From assembly GCF_900302475.1 (NCBI RefSeq), contig NZ_OMOQ01000001.1, positions 1,550,001-1,614,000 of the forward strand: a stretch of 64,000 nt of DNA, read 5' to 3'. Positions 17,938 to 26,944 of the stretch are shown here, in pieces (within the stretch, counting starts at the first letter, position 1; each line of letters begins with the position of its first letter). The stretch is from Defluviimonas aquaemixtae (GTDB lineage Bacteria > Pseudomonadota > Alphaproteobacteria > Rhodobacterales > Rhodobacteraceae). The position numbers and the translations under genes were made by a program. The notes beneath the pieces were generated by a model. That model was not told the DNA's origin. It did not search any database and was given only the letters and a program-made list of their open reading frames with translations.

Positions 17938-19398
17938 CTACATAATCTTGAACACGGGATCGGCAAGCGCCGGACCGGCCTGCGCCATGTCCAGGGGCCG
18001 CGCGGCGAAGCCGTGCTTGATACCGTGGATCCACTTCTTGGCGCGCTCGTTGAGCTTGAAGCCCGCGGTCATCGAGCGTCCGCGCGTGACGAGAATGCCG
18101 AGATCGGCGCCTTCGTAGCGGTAGTCGCCGGGCTTCAGGATGCGCAGGAAGAAGGCCTCGTTCTCCGATTCCACGGCGCGGCGGTGATAGTCGAAGCGGT
18201 CGAAGACGACCCGGCCGTCCTCCAGCATCTTGTAGATGCCGGTCTGCGGCGCGTGGGTGACGATGTCGACGCTGTCCTCGGTATGCTTGATGACCATCTG
18301 GCTCCATGAATCGATCATGTCGGCATCGGCCCAGCGGGCGTTCAGCTCCTTGATGCCGAGGTGGAACTTCTTTCTCGAGAACTCGAGCAGATGGAACAGG
18401 AAGAGCGGCGCGTCGGCATGGGCGAAGGCGGCGTGGTTTGTCATTGATGACGCCCCGGTAATGCGCGGATTTAGCTCGCCAAGCCAGATGTCGCCGGTCT
18501 TCTTGTCGATCAGGAAATCAAGCTCGAAGTAGCCGCGATACCCCTCCTTGCGAAGCTGCTCGCCGAACTTGAAGGTCAGCTCCCGCGCCTTCTGGCGGGT
18601 CTTCGGCGGGAAGGCGGTCGAGAATATCTCGTTGCCGCACCAGCCGCCGCGATAGGGGGTCAGCTCCTTGAAGCCCACGAGCTCGGTCATCAGGGGCCCG
18701 ACGATCGTGCCCTCCTTCGTCGCGCAGGCTTCGATCGCCGATCCGCGGCAATCGATGCGCTTCATGATCTTGATCTCGCCTTCGCCGATGATCTCGTGTT
18801 CGTGGCGGCGGAAATCGGCCTCGGACTTGATGAAGAATGTGGTATGGCCGGAATCGCCGAACGCCGATTGCAGCACGAGGTCATGGCCGATCCCGGCCTT
18901 CTCGCACGTCTTGCGGAGGTCGTCGTAGCTCTTGACCTCGGCCAGCACGTTCGGCACCGAGGGCACACCGGCCTTGTTGCCGATCCGCACGGTCTCGATC
19001 TTGTTGTCCATATTGGTCCGGAGCTTCGCCTTCGGGAACCAGACCTCGGCGCCCAGCTCCTTGGCCAGCCGCTCGGTCTCCTCGTCGAACATCAGGAAGA
19101 CGAACTTCGGCTTGCCGCCGCGCCGCTTGATGAGGTCGATCACCTCCTTGTGCTGGAGGAGGTAGTTGTTGATCTCCTCGATCGACTGGAACTCCGCATG
19201 CGGCTGCTCGGACGGGCAGAACACGTTCGGATGACGGCCGTCATAGCAGTCGATATAGCATATGTATTTGAAATTCTTGCACCATTCGTCGATGCCCAAG
19301 AGGTTGAAATTGGTCGCCGAGATGAAATAGATCGGATCTTCGTTGCGGTGAAAATGCCGGCGGATTTCGGAGATGTTCTTCAGTTCGCCTTTAGCCAT
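17938..19398 (-). CDS. ATP-grasp ligase (annotated biotin-carboxylase-like)
   Basis: A 486-residue ATP-grasp enzyme. The nucleotide-binding part includes VLQSAFGDSGHTTFFI (about 175-190), a small-residue loop over the phosphates. The metal-binding core is FELDF (Glu292, Asp294) and GELNPRITG (Glu308, Asn310, Arg312). There is no biotin-carrier partner gene and no biotin carboxylase N-terminal signature, so carboxylation is unlikely. Ligation of a carboxylate to an amine is more plausible. The gene lies 15 bases after the decarboxylase gene and 47 before the C45 gene, a tight operon. The N-terminal ~130 residues (HFHRNEDPIYFISATNFN) are unlike common ATP-grasp enzymes known to me. Confidence 0.75.
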   Translation of the reverse strand: MAKGELKNISEIRRHFHRNEDPIYFISATNFNLLGIDEWCKNFKYICYIDCYDGRHPNVFCPSEQPHAEFQSIEEINNYLLQHKEVIDLIKRRGGKPKFVFLMFDEETERLAKELGAEVWFPKAKLRTNMDNKIETVRIGNKAGVPSVPNVLAEVKSYDDLRKTCEKAGIGHDLVLQSAFGDSGHTTFFIKSEADFRRHEHEIIGEGEIKIMKRIDCRGSAIEACATKEGTIVGPLMTELVGFKELTPYRGGWCGNEIFSTAFPPKTRQKARELTFKFGEQLRKEGYRGYFELDFLIDKKTGDIWLGELNPRITGASSMTNHAAFAHADAPLFLFHLLEFSRKKFHLGIKELNARWADADMIDSWSQMVIKHTEDSVDIVTHAPQTGIYKMLEDGRVVFDRFDYHRRAVESENEAFFLRILKPGDYRYEGADLGILVTRGRSMTAGFKLNERAKKWIHGIKHGFAARPLDMAQAGPALADPVFKIM

Positions 19399-19413
19399 TT
19401 GGTACTCCCCTGT

Positions 19414-22152
19414 TCATTCCGCCGCCTTCGGCAGCTTCTTCTTCAATAGTCCGTGCAGCGCCTCCTCGGTGAAGACGCGCAGGCCCAGGTCGGGCCGGTA
19501 GCCGTGGATCTCGTTCACGTCGAGCGCGCGCATGAAGGCGAGGATCTCCTCGCTCACCACCTGACCGGGCACGAGGATCGGGAAGCCAGGCGGATAGGGG
19601 ATGATGAATGAGGCCGACACGACCTCGCGCCCGCTTTCCATCGCCTCGCGGATGGAGCCGTCGAGCGCGAGATAGTCGCAGTTGTTCTCGTCGTAGCTGT
19701 AGAAGAACGCGGTCCGGATGTCGCCCTCCCCGGTCGTCGGGTCGCCGCAGAATGCGTCGTGGAAGCGCGAGAAGTCAGGCAGCGGCGGCAGATCCTCCAC
19801 CAGCGCCTTGACGCGGTGTTCGAAGGCGAGCCGCTCCATCTTCGAGGCATCGTCGAGCAGGTCGTCGAGTTCATGCGCGATCTCCACGAGAACCTCGATC
19901 AGGTAGGCGACCGAGGACCGCGTGGTGCCGATGTTCGTCATGAACAGCACGGTGTTGCGCGAGGTCTTGTTGATCTGGATGCCGTACTTGTCCATCAGGA
20001 TCTGGGTCTTGAACGTGTCGCCGTCCCAGCCGGTACCGCCGACGGCGAGCGTCACCCGCGTCGCGTCGAGCACGAACTCGTCCTGTTCCCAGCATTCCCA
20101 GATGTCGGTCCAGCCCTGATGGGGGTCGTAGTAGCTCTCGACCCCGCTTTCGCGGTACTCCTCGGGGATCATGTCGCCGGCGGTCAGGACCTTGAAGTAT
20201 TTCTGCAAGAGCGGATGGGTCGAGATCGCCTTGCGCATCGACATCGCCGCCTCGACCTGGCGCTGCACGAATTCGAACCCCTCGAGCTCGACCTGCCGCC
20301 GGCCGACATCTAGCGAGGCGATGATCTGGTAGTTCGGGCTGGTCGAGGTGTGGGTCATGTAGGCTTCATGGAACGATTGCTCGACCTCGCCCTTGAAGTC
20401 CTGATCGTTGACATGGATCATCGATCCCTGTCGGAGCGCGGTTAGCGTCTTGTGCGTCGACTGGGTCGCGTAGACCCGAACGCGCGCGTCGGGCGGCGGG
20501 ACGAGCCGCGCGTTCAGCAGCGCCTTCTCGTCGGCGTCTTTCAGCTTTTCTTGCTGCTTCTCCCAGGCCTTGGTCTGGTCGGGGCCTCTAAGCCGCTCCC
20601 TCAGCGCGTTGGCGGCGTTCATCGCGGTGCGCTGACGGTAAGTCGGACCGAACCGGGCGAAGGCGAACCAGGCCTCGTCCCAGAGGAAGATGAGGTCGGG
20701 CTTGACGGCGAGGCATTCCTCCATCACCCGCTCGACATTGTAGACCACGCCGTCGAAGGTGCAGTTCGTGAGCAGGAGCATCCGCACCTTATCGAGCTTG
20801 CCCGCCGCCTTCAGCTTCAGAAGCTGATGCTTGATTTCCCGAAGCGGCACCGCCCCGTACATCGAGTATTCGTTCAGGGGATAGCTGTCGAGATAGACGA
20901 CCTGCGCGCCCGCCAGCACCATGCCGTAGTGGTGCGACTTGTGGCAGTCGCGGTCCACCAGCACGATATCTCCCGGCCTGACAAGGGCTTGTACGACGAT
21001 CTTGTTGCAGGTCGAAGTGCCGTTCGTAGCGAAGAACGTCTGCTTCGAGCCGAAGGCGCGGGCAGCGAGTTCCTGGGCGCGTTTGATCGGCCCGTGCGGT
21101 TCGAGCAGGCTGTCGAGCCCGCCGCTCGTCGCCGAGGTCTCGGCGAGGAAGATGTTCGGCCCGTAGAACGCCCCCATGTCCTGGATCCAGTGCGAGCGCG
21201 AGATCGACTTGCCGCGGCTGATCGGCATAGCGTGAAAGACGCCGGTGGGCTGCTTGGAATACTCCACGAGCGCCGTGAAGAACGGCGTCTTGTAGCGGGA
21301 CTGCACCCCCCTCAGGATGTTGAGGTGCAATTCCATGAAGTCTTCCTGGTTGTAGAAGACGCGCCGGCAGATGCCGAGATCGAGCCCGGCGATCTCCTCC
21401 ACCGAGCGTTCGGTCACCAGATAGGCGTCAAGCTCCGGCCGCACCTTCGCGATCAGCCGGCAGAGCTCGGGCCCGTAATCCTCGGGCTTAAGCCCCTCGA
21501 TTCCCTCCGCGCCGCCGGCCCGGTTCAGGTAGCGCTTCAGGATCGGCAGTTCCGCCCGCGACTTCAGCGTCAGCCCGGGTCTCACCACGACCGCCTGGAC
21601 GTTGTGGTTGAAGAGCACGCCGATCAGTGCGTCCTCGAGGCTCGGCACCACGACGGTCTCGTAGACGAAGGGATCCTCGCTCCGCCGCATGCGCTGGACG
21701 TTGTTCCTGAGCCAGCGTTCCTGATGCTCGTTCAGGTCGTCGACGATGATCACCTCGAAATACGGGCGCGCCAGCGCCCGCGCTTCGGGCGGCAGCATCG
21801 CCTCGTCCTCGTGATCCTCGGCATCGGCCGCGTCGCGGTCGAGCGGGATGTGCCGCCGGCGATAGGCCCCGGTCGTAAGCGCCCGCGTGACCCGGTGCAC
21901 GCCAAAGGCGAGGTCGTCGAGATTGCCATGCTCGAATTGGCGGCGGAGGTGGTCGAAGGCCTGAGTGCCTGGAAAGGCCCAATAGCGCTCGATGAGCGCG
22001 AGCGCATCGAAAAGTTCGTTGACCTGCTTGTTGAGCGCCGCCGCCTTGCGGCCGGATGGATCGCGACTAAGTTCCCCCGTCGCGGCGCGCAGGGCGCTCC
22101 AGCGATCCGAGCGGAGCTGAATGGCAGAATAGTAGTCGTTGACCGATTGCAT
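19414..22152 (-). CDS. Oversized Orn/Lys/Arg-type PLP decarboxylase
   Basis: A fold-type-I PLP enzyme of 912 residues, against about 710-755 for LdcI, SpeC or AdiA. After a non-family N-terminal ~130 residues comes the wing-like region (YFEVIIVDDLNEHQ). The catalytic domain follows, with NGTSTCNK (377-384), LVDRDCHKSHHYG, FLWDEAWFAF (Asp492 to the PLP nitrogen) and YATQSTHKTL with the PLP lysine at 568. About 50 residues rich in Lys, Glu and Gln (510-557) are inserted just before the lysine. The substrate (arginine, ornithine, lysine or another amino acid) cannot be read out. It is 71 bases after the amidase gene and 15 before the ligase gene. Confidence 0.85.
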   Translation of the reverse strand: MQSVNDYYSAIQLRSDRWSALRAATGELSRDPSGRKAAALNKQVNELFDALALIERYWAFPGTQAFDHLRRQFEHGNLDDLAFGVHRVTRALTTGAYRRRHIPLDRDAADAEDHEDEAMLPPEARALARPYFEVIIVDDLNEHQERWLRNNVQRMRRSEDPFVYETVVVPSLEDALIGVLFNHNVQAVVVRPGLTLKSRAELPILKRYLNRAGGAEGIEGLKPEDYGPELCRLIAKVRPELDAYLVTERSVEEIAGLDLGICRRVFYNQEDFMELHLNILRGVQSRYKTPFFTALVEYSKQPTGVFHAMPISRGKSISRSHWIQDMGAFYGPNIFLAETSATSGGLDSLLEPHGPIKRAQELAARAFGSKQTFFATNGTSTCNKIVVQALVRPGDIVLVDRDCHKSHHYGMVLAGAQVVYLDSYPLNEYSMYGAVPLREIKHQLLKLKAAGKLDKVRMLLLTNCTFDGVVYNVERVMEECLAVKPDLIFLWDEAWFAFARFGPTYRQRTAMNAANALRERLRGPDQTKAWEKQQEKLKDADEKALLNARLVPPPDARVRVYATQSTHKTLTALRQGSMIHVNDQDFKGEVEQSFHEAYMTHTSTSPNYQIIASLDVGRRQVELEGFEFVQRQVEAAMSMRKAISTHPLLQKYFKVLTAGDMIPEEYRESGVESYYDPHQGWTDIWECWEQDEFVLDATRVTLAVGGTGWDGDTFKTQILMDKYGIQINKTSRNTVLFMTNIGTTRSSVAYLIEVLVEIAHELDDLLDDASKMERLAFEHRVKALVEDLPPLPDFSRFHDAFCGDPTTGEGDIRTAFFYSYDENNCDYLALDGSIREAMESGREVVSASFIIPYPPGFPILVPGQVVSEEILAFMRALDVNEIHGYRPDLGLRVFTEEALHGLLKKKLPKAAE

Positions 22153-22223
22153 GTTCTCGACCCTGTTGTGACGGCGGCCGAGAGCTGATCCGGAATACGT
22201 GGATTTCGTATCGCTCCGAGCGC

Positions 22224-23213
22224 TCAGCCGCTCGCTGTTCTGTCCGCCTTGGGCGGCTGGTCATCCGTCTCGGTCTGAACCGAGTGGAACGCCATCTGAT
22301 GTCCAGCATGCGCGATCCCATCGGTTCCCACAACCGGAAACTGAAGCCCCGCGCGCGAGCCTTGGCGCGGAATTTCTAAGGGTCCCAACGTCTTGAGATA
22401 CGCGTCTGCGGCGCTCGCCCGGTCGTAGACCGAAAAATCCACCGACCGGTCGCGGAAGCTTTTCAACACCTGGCCCAGTCCCTTGAACCCGGTTTCGCGC
22501 TGACGACGCACTTGATCGATATCGATTTCGATCGGGAACATGTCCTCCTGCCCCGCCGACTGGTGCAGCACCGTGGCCGCAGGATCGACGACCAGCGAAC
22601 GGCCGACCCCGCCCGCGCCGAGCCCGTTCACGTCGATGATATAGCTTTGGAACTGCGCGGCCGTGGCGCGCGTGATCGCAAGCTCCGCGTCACGGTCCGT
22701 CGTTCCGGTCAGGACCGGGTGCAGCAGGACCTCGACCCCCGCGCTGGTCAGCTGCCGCGTGGTCTCGGGGAACCAGATATCGTAGCAGATCGACAGCCCG
22801 AAGCGGCCGACACTCGGCACGTCGAAGATGCAGAACTCGGTGCCCGCCTCGACCTCGGACTCGTAGGGCCGGAACGGGAACATCTTGCGGTAGCGCGTGA
22901 CGACATGACCCGAAGGGTCGATGACGGCCGCGGTGTTAAAGATGCGGCCATCCTCCGTGCGCTCGAACATCGAGCCCGGGATCAGCCAGACCCCGTGCCG
23001 CTTCGCGGCCGCGCGGAACTGGTCGAGCGCCTCATTCTCGAAGGGCTGGACGAACCGCGTGAGCGGCCCGTAGGGCGACAATTCGGAAAACAGGACCATC
23101 TGGGTCCAGGGAAAGCGCATCATCAGAATGTCGAGGCGATGGATCATGCCTTCGACGTTCGAGTTGAGGGCGCTGACATGCATCTGCACGCCGGCAATCG
23201 CAAAGGGAGTCAT
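22224..23213 (-). CDS. Carbon-nitrogen hydrolase (nitrilase superfamily amidase)
   Basis: A 329-residue member of the nitrilase superfamily. The triad is visible: Glu44 in LFSELSP, Lys110 in RYRKMFPF and Cys143 in SICYDIWFPE. It hydrolyses, or could transfer, the acyl group of an amide or carbamoyl amine. N-carbamoylputrescine amidase (AguB) belongs to the same superfamily and would suit a decarboxylase neighbour, but AguB is shorter and has a different sequence around its Cys. The extra C-terminal ~60 residues (after LGPLEIP) are unusual. It is the first gene of the tight four-gene run, with a GGAG ribosome-binding site. Confidence 0.8.
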   Translation of the reverse strand: MTPFAIAGVQMHVSALNSNVEGMIHRLDILMMRFPWTQMVLFSELSPYGPLTRFVQPFENEALDQFRAAAKRHGVWLIPGSMFERTEDGRIFNTAAVIDPSGHVVTRYRKMFPFRPYESEVEAGTEFCIFDVPSVGRFGLSICYDIWFPETTRQLTSAGVEVLLHPVLTGTTDRDAELAITRATAAQFQSYIIDVNGLGAGGVGRSLVVDPAATVLHQSAGQEDMFPIEIDIDQVRRQRETGFKGLGQVLKSFRDRSVDFSVYDRASAADAYLKTLGPLEIPRQGSRAGLQFPVVGTDGIAHAGHQMAFHSVQTETDDQPPKADRTASG

Positions 23214-23479
23214 TTCAACGTCTCCGTCGCCCGGCTGGCCGCGATGGACCAGCGATGCGGGCCGTTCTCTGTTCGGGCCCCTCCATATCCGTTAATCACG
23301 GCGACGAAAAGCCAATCGCGGAGAAGTGTGGCTCCGCTGCACGCGTCGGATCTGCAGGGTCCCGGGCTTCAACTGTCGATCGGGTCGGAGTTTCAATGGC
23401 CGCCGAACCCGCGAGATCGCCGGCCGCGCCGGCCCGATCGAGGACTGGTTCAGCAAGCACCCTGTCAACCGCGTCCGGT

Positions 23480-25678
23480 TCATTCGAGGATCGTCAGAAG
23501 GTTCGCGAAATCATCGGTCCAGATGCGCCCGCCATCGGATGGCAGCGGCTGCCACCGGCCGTCCCGCGCGAGCGGTCCAAGCGCCGCTTCGCTGCGCGAG
23601 ATCAGGACAACGCGCGAGGCAGTGTCGCCGGGATCGATCTCGGTATTGCCCTGGTAGGTTTGGATGCGCGCCTGAAGCCCCAGCGCTTCGGCGCTCCGCG
23701 ACAAGGGCCGCTGGATCGCGTAGTAGCGGTTCGAGATGTGATAGACGAGCAGCCCGTCCGGCGACAGCCGGTCAAGGTAAAGCTGCATCGCCTCATGGGT
23801 CGTCAGATGCATCGGCACCGCATCCGAGCCATAGGCGTCGATGATGAGGATGTCGAAACGCAAGCCCTCCTGCCCTGCAAGCACCATGCGCGCATCGCCG
23901 AGATGGGTGGGCGCGTCGGACGCGCAGTTCGACATGAAGGTGAAAAGTTCGGAATTGCGCGCGATCTCGTCGACCACGCGGTCAATCTCGTAGAAATGCC
24001 ATTCCTGCCCGTCCTGCCGGTAGCAGGACAGCGCGCCGACGCCCAGCCCGACGATGCCCACTCGCCCGGCCATTTGGCCCGGTTCCGAGGTCAGCACCTG
24101 CGCCATGGGCCCATTCGGGTGGTAGTAGAACAAAGGCTCGGGCCGCGGCGCGCCGTAGTCGGTCAGGCGCTCGGCGCCGTGGATCGTCGTGCCGTTCGCG
24201 TAGTGCCGCATCCCGTCCTCGTCGGTCACCCGGTGCGTGCCGAAGAAACTGCGGTCGCGGAAGCTGTCGCCGTCGGGAATGACGTAGGTGCCCGACACCA
24301 TGACAAGCCCCGCCGCCAGCGCCGCCGCCGGCAGCGTCGTGCGCAGCGCGATTGCGGCGAAGGCGGCCATCGCGAACATGATGAGCTTCAGTGTCAGCCA
24401 ATCGTCGATCTGCACGGCGCGTGCGGCCAGAATCAACGGCAGCGCCGCCAGCGCGCCCCCGATCAGCCCCTTGCGGATAAGGGCCCGTGTGAGCCGCATC
24501 TGGGCGCTGAGAACGAGCGTGGCGGCCAGAAGCGTTGTCACGCCGCCTTCGGCGAGGCTGTTGAAGATGATGGGCGCGAGGACCGAGTTGAAGAGCCCGC
24601 CAAGCGCTCCCCCCACCGACATCACGAGGTAGAAGAGCGTCAGATGCGCGCCTGAGGGCCGCGCTGCATACAGCTTCTGATGCGCGAAGAGCGCCACAAT
24701 GAAGAAGCTGACGATCAGCGCGCCAACCCCCCAAAGCTCCAGATGTGCGCCTGCGAGGCCGGTGAAGACAGCCCCGAGCCAGCCGAGCGCGCCGAGATAG
24801 GCGATGCGCAGCACGCCAGGCGGCAGGAGCGACCGGCGCGTGAAGGTCAGGACGAAGCTCAGGAGATACAGCGCGAGCGGGATCACCCAGACGAGCGGGA
24901 TCGCCCCGATATCGGTCGAGATCTTGGTGGTCACCGCCAGCATCATCGACGAGGGAACGAAGGCCAGTAGGACCCAGCGCCCGATCGCGGCGGGGCCGGG
25001 CCGCGCCTCGGGCGCCGCGGGCTCGGCATGGGTCACAAAGTCGCGGCCACGGGCGGCCAGAAGGCCGGATGACAGGAGAAACACGCCCAGCAACGCGAAC
25101 CCGGCGGCCCATCCCCGCCCGATCTCGGCCGCGCCGAACAGCGGCTCGGCGACCAGCGGAAATGCCAGAAGGGCGACAAGCGAACCAAGATTGCTCGCAC
25201 CGTAGAGAAAATACGGGTCCTCCGCCGAAGGCCCGTCGCTGCGCGCATACCACGACTGCAACAGCGGCGCGTTCGCCGACAGGACCGCGAAGGGCACGCC
25301 CACGCCGAGCCCGAACAGCATCAGCGTTTGCCAGACCGCCGGCCGCGCGGCGTCGTACTGCCAGCCCTCGGGAATGGCGAGCGGCAGGAATGCGAGCGCA
25401 CCGCCCCAAAGCAACAGATGGAGCGCAAGCTGCGCGCGAACGGGCAGATGCCGCGCGACGACATGCGCGTAGAGATAGCCGCCGATCAGCACCGTCTGGA
25501 AGAACAGCATCGCCGTCGTCCAGACCGCGGGAGCGCCGCCGATCTGCGGCAGCACAATCTTGGCAAAGAGCGGCTGGACGAAGAACAGAAGCGATGCGCT
25601 GAGAAATATCGTGCCGGTGAAGACGACGGGCGCAAGAACGCCTGGCCGTGCGGCGCTGTCAGTATCGGTCGCGTGCAT
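23480..25678 (-). CDS. Fused MFS-like membrane domain / spermidine synthase-like protein
   Basis: A 732-residue fusion. Residues about 15-450 hold some 12 hydrophobic segments (from PVVFTGTIFLSASLLFFVQP), typical of the membrane half of these fusions. Residues about 500-732 form a spermidine-synthase-like Rossmann domain: VGIVGLGVGALSCY, HFYEIDRVVDEIA and LIIDAYGSDAVPMHLTTHE, with an Asp-x-Tyr in place of the DxxD aminopropyl-transfer site. Function of the family is not established; an aminopropyl or methyl transfer at the membrane is possible. It lies 266 bases upstream of the amidase gene on the same strand, so it may be a separate unit. Confidence 0.8.
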   Translation of the reverse strand: MHATDTDSAARPGVLAPVVFTGTIFLSASLLFFVQPLFAKIVLPQIGGAPAVWTTAMLFFQTVLIGGYLYAHVVARHLPVRAQLALHLLLWGGALAFLPLAIPEGWQYDAARPAVWQTLMLFGLGVGVPFAVLSANAPLLQSWYARSDGPSAEDPYFLYGASNLGSLVALLAFPLVAEPLFGAAEIGRGWAAGFALLGVFLLSSGLLAARGRDFVTHAEPAAPEARPGPAAIGRWVLLAFVPSSMMLAVTTKISTDIGAIPLVWVIPLALYLLSFVLTFTRRSLLPPGVLRIAYLGALGWLGAVFTGLAGAHLELWGVGALIVSFFIVALFAHQKLYAARPSGAHLTLFYLVMSVGGALGGLFNSVLAPIIFNSLAEGGVTTLLAATLVLSAQMRLTRALIRKGLIGGALAALPLILAARAVQIDDWLTLKLIMFAMAAFAAIALRTTLPAAALAAGLVMVSGTYVIPDGDSFRDRSFFGTHRVTDEDGMRHYANGTTIHGAERLTDYGAPRPEPLFYYHPNGPMAQVLTSEPGQMAGRVGIVGLGVGALSCYRQDGQEWHFYEIDRVVDEIARNSELFTFMSNCASDAPTHLGDARMVLAGQEGLRFDILIIDAYGSDAVPMHLTTHEAMQLYLDRLSPDGLLVYHISNRYYAIQRPLSRSAEALGLQARIQTYQGNTEIDPGDTASRVVLISRSEAALGPLARDGRWQPLPSDGGRIWTDDFANLLTILE

Positions 25679-25841
25679 GTATTGCCCCGGGATTCGTGGT
25701 CAATGCACAGAAAATCCCGTGAATGGGTTAAGAATGGGGCGAAATCGCGGTTTCGGCGCGCCCACTGTCGATGCCGGGTCCGCGCCTTGACGGCGCACTA
25801 CGCGCGATGCACCGTTCGTCCGACCGATGCAAAGGACCGCC

Positions 25842-26402
25842 ATGACCCGTCTCGCCCGCACGCTCGCCGCCATCGACGCGGCCAATGACGCCGATCCCGA
25901 CCGTTCCGAAGGCACGCCCGCCGCGCGGCTTTACGGCGAGCGCATGACGGAAGAGCTCGAACGGCTTCGCCCCGGCGCTTCGGACGAGTTGCGCATCGCC
26001 GCACGCGGTCAGCATGTCGAACGCTGGACCTCGCCCCGCGCCGGTTATCCCGAGGGCCGTAAGGGCTATCTCGACTGGCGCCGCGACCTCGCCCAGTATC
26101 ACGCGCGCCGCGTGGGCGAGATCATGTCGGCGCAAGGTTACGACCCCGAGAGCATCGACCGGGTAGGCCGCATGATCCGCAAGGAGGGCATAAAGCGCGA
26201 CGACGAGGTGCAGGCGCTCGAGGACGTGATCTGCTTCACTTTCCTTAGGTGGTATTTTCAACCCTTCGCCGACGGACGCGACACGGAGGAGCTTGAGCGA
26301 ATCGTCACCCGCACCGCCCGCAAGATGTCCGCCGAAGCCCGCGCCCGCGCCCTGGTCGAGTTCGACTTGCCTGAACCTTTCGCCGCCGCATTCGCGTCTT
26401 GA
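25842..26402 (+). CDS. DUF4202 family protein
   Basis: A 186-residue cytoplasmic protein of a conserved family without known function. Recognisable stretches are ARGQHVERWTSPRAGYPEGR, a WRRDLAQYHARRV helix, IRKEGIKRDDEVQALEDVIC and FTFLRWYFQPFA. The conserved His and acidic residues are arranged rather like a small metal-dependent phosphohydrolase, though that is only an impression. The start at 25842 has AAAGGA seven bases upstream; the ATG at 25827 has none. Monocistronic, divergent from the MFS/spermidine synthase gene. Confidence 0.78.
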   Translation: MTRLARTLAAIDAANDADPDRSEGTPAARLYGERMTEELERLRPGASDELRIAARGQHVERWTSPRAGYPEGRKGYLDWRRDLAQYHARRVGEIMSAQGYDPESIDRVGRMIRKEGIKRDDEVQALEDVICFTFLRWYFQPFADGRDTEELERIVTRTARKMSAEARARALVEFDLPEPFAAAFAS

Positions 26403-26715
26403 CCCGAAATGGCTCGGCGCCCGAGGCTCCGCCCGCAATCGCGGGTTGATAGCCTCGGCGAATACTTGCCCGATTATGTTTCAAATCCGAGCTTTAAGCG
26501 GGATTCGAACCCCGGAATGTTGCCCGAAAGACTCGCAATCACCGGATTATGGAATACCCCCGTTGGCGAAAACACATTTGTGTAACAAAATTATTGACGG
26601 TGCCCGGTCGCGGCCTTATCTGCGCCGCGCCATTGTCACCGTCAAATGTGAGTATGGCCTTACAGTAGGGTCAAGTCGCGGTTCCGGAGAGGACCGCGCG
26701 GGAAGGAAGAAGCGG
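26403..26715. promoter_or_regulatory. AT-rich intergenic region with a sigma70-like promoter
   Basis: This stretch between the DUF4202 gene and a small reading frame is clearly lower in GC than the rest of the window. It contains TTGACG (26594-26599), a 17-base spacer and TATCTG (26617-26622), a plausible plus-strand promoter. An inverted repeat, ACACA and TGTGT around a TT centre, lies at about 26571-26582. GGGATTCGAACCCC (26500-26513) resembles a tRNA T-arm on the minus strand, but no acceptor stem can be formed. Confidence 0.35.
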
Positions 26716-26880
26716 ATGGACATGCCGAAGCAAATGGAAGCGGGAACGACAGAGCGCCGCCAGCAGACGCAGCAGAGCCAATCGGAGACGAGGGAACGCC
26801 GCAAGCCGGATTCGCAGCTTGCCGATACCCCTGCGGAACAGATGCGGCCGATGCATTTCAGCGACTGGGCGTCGATCTGA
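26716..26880 (+). CDS. Possible 54-residue disordered small protein
   Basis: A short frame MDMPKQMEAGTTERRQQ onward, 54 residues, rich in Gln, Arg, Glu and Ser with no hydrophobic stretch, ending HFSDWASI. It is supported by a purine-rich ribosome-binding site (GGAAGGAAG, 26701-26709) and a promoter-like pair about 100 bases upstream. I do not recognise it. It could be a genuine small intrinsically disordered protein or a chance frame. A start six bases later (second Met) is equally possible. Confidence 0.4.
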   Translation: MDMPKQMEAGTTERRQQTQQSQSETRERRKPDSQLADTPAEQMRPMHFSDWASI

Positions 26881-26944
26881 GTATAGTCGCCAGTCCGCGC
26901 GCGGGCTAGACTGGCGGGACGCCAGGTGCCTCCCAGTTGCCCCA

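Noticed and set aside
17938-19398. Biotin carboxylase as a literal function for the ATP-grasp gene
   Set aside because: No biotin carrier or carboxyltransferase gene is nearby, and the N-terminal domain does not look like a biotin carboxylase.
20452-22188. Long plus-strand frame opposite the decarboxylase
   Set aside because: Antisense shadow. The minus strand holds a complete PLP decarboxylase with all catalytic motifs.
26500-26513. GGGATTCGAACCCC, similar to a tRNA T-arm read on the minus strand
   Set aside because: The T-stem pairs at only three positions, and no matching acceptor stem, D-arm or anticodon arm can be placed around it. It could be a tRNA remnant, but this cannot be supported.
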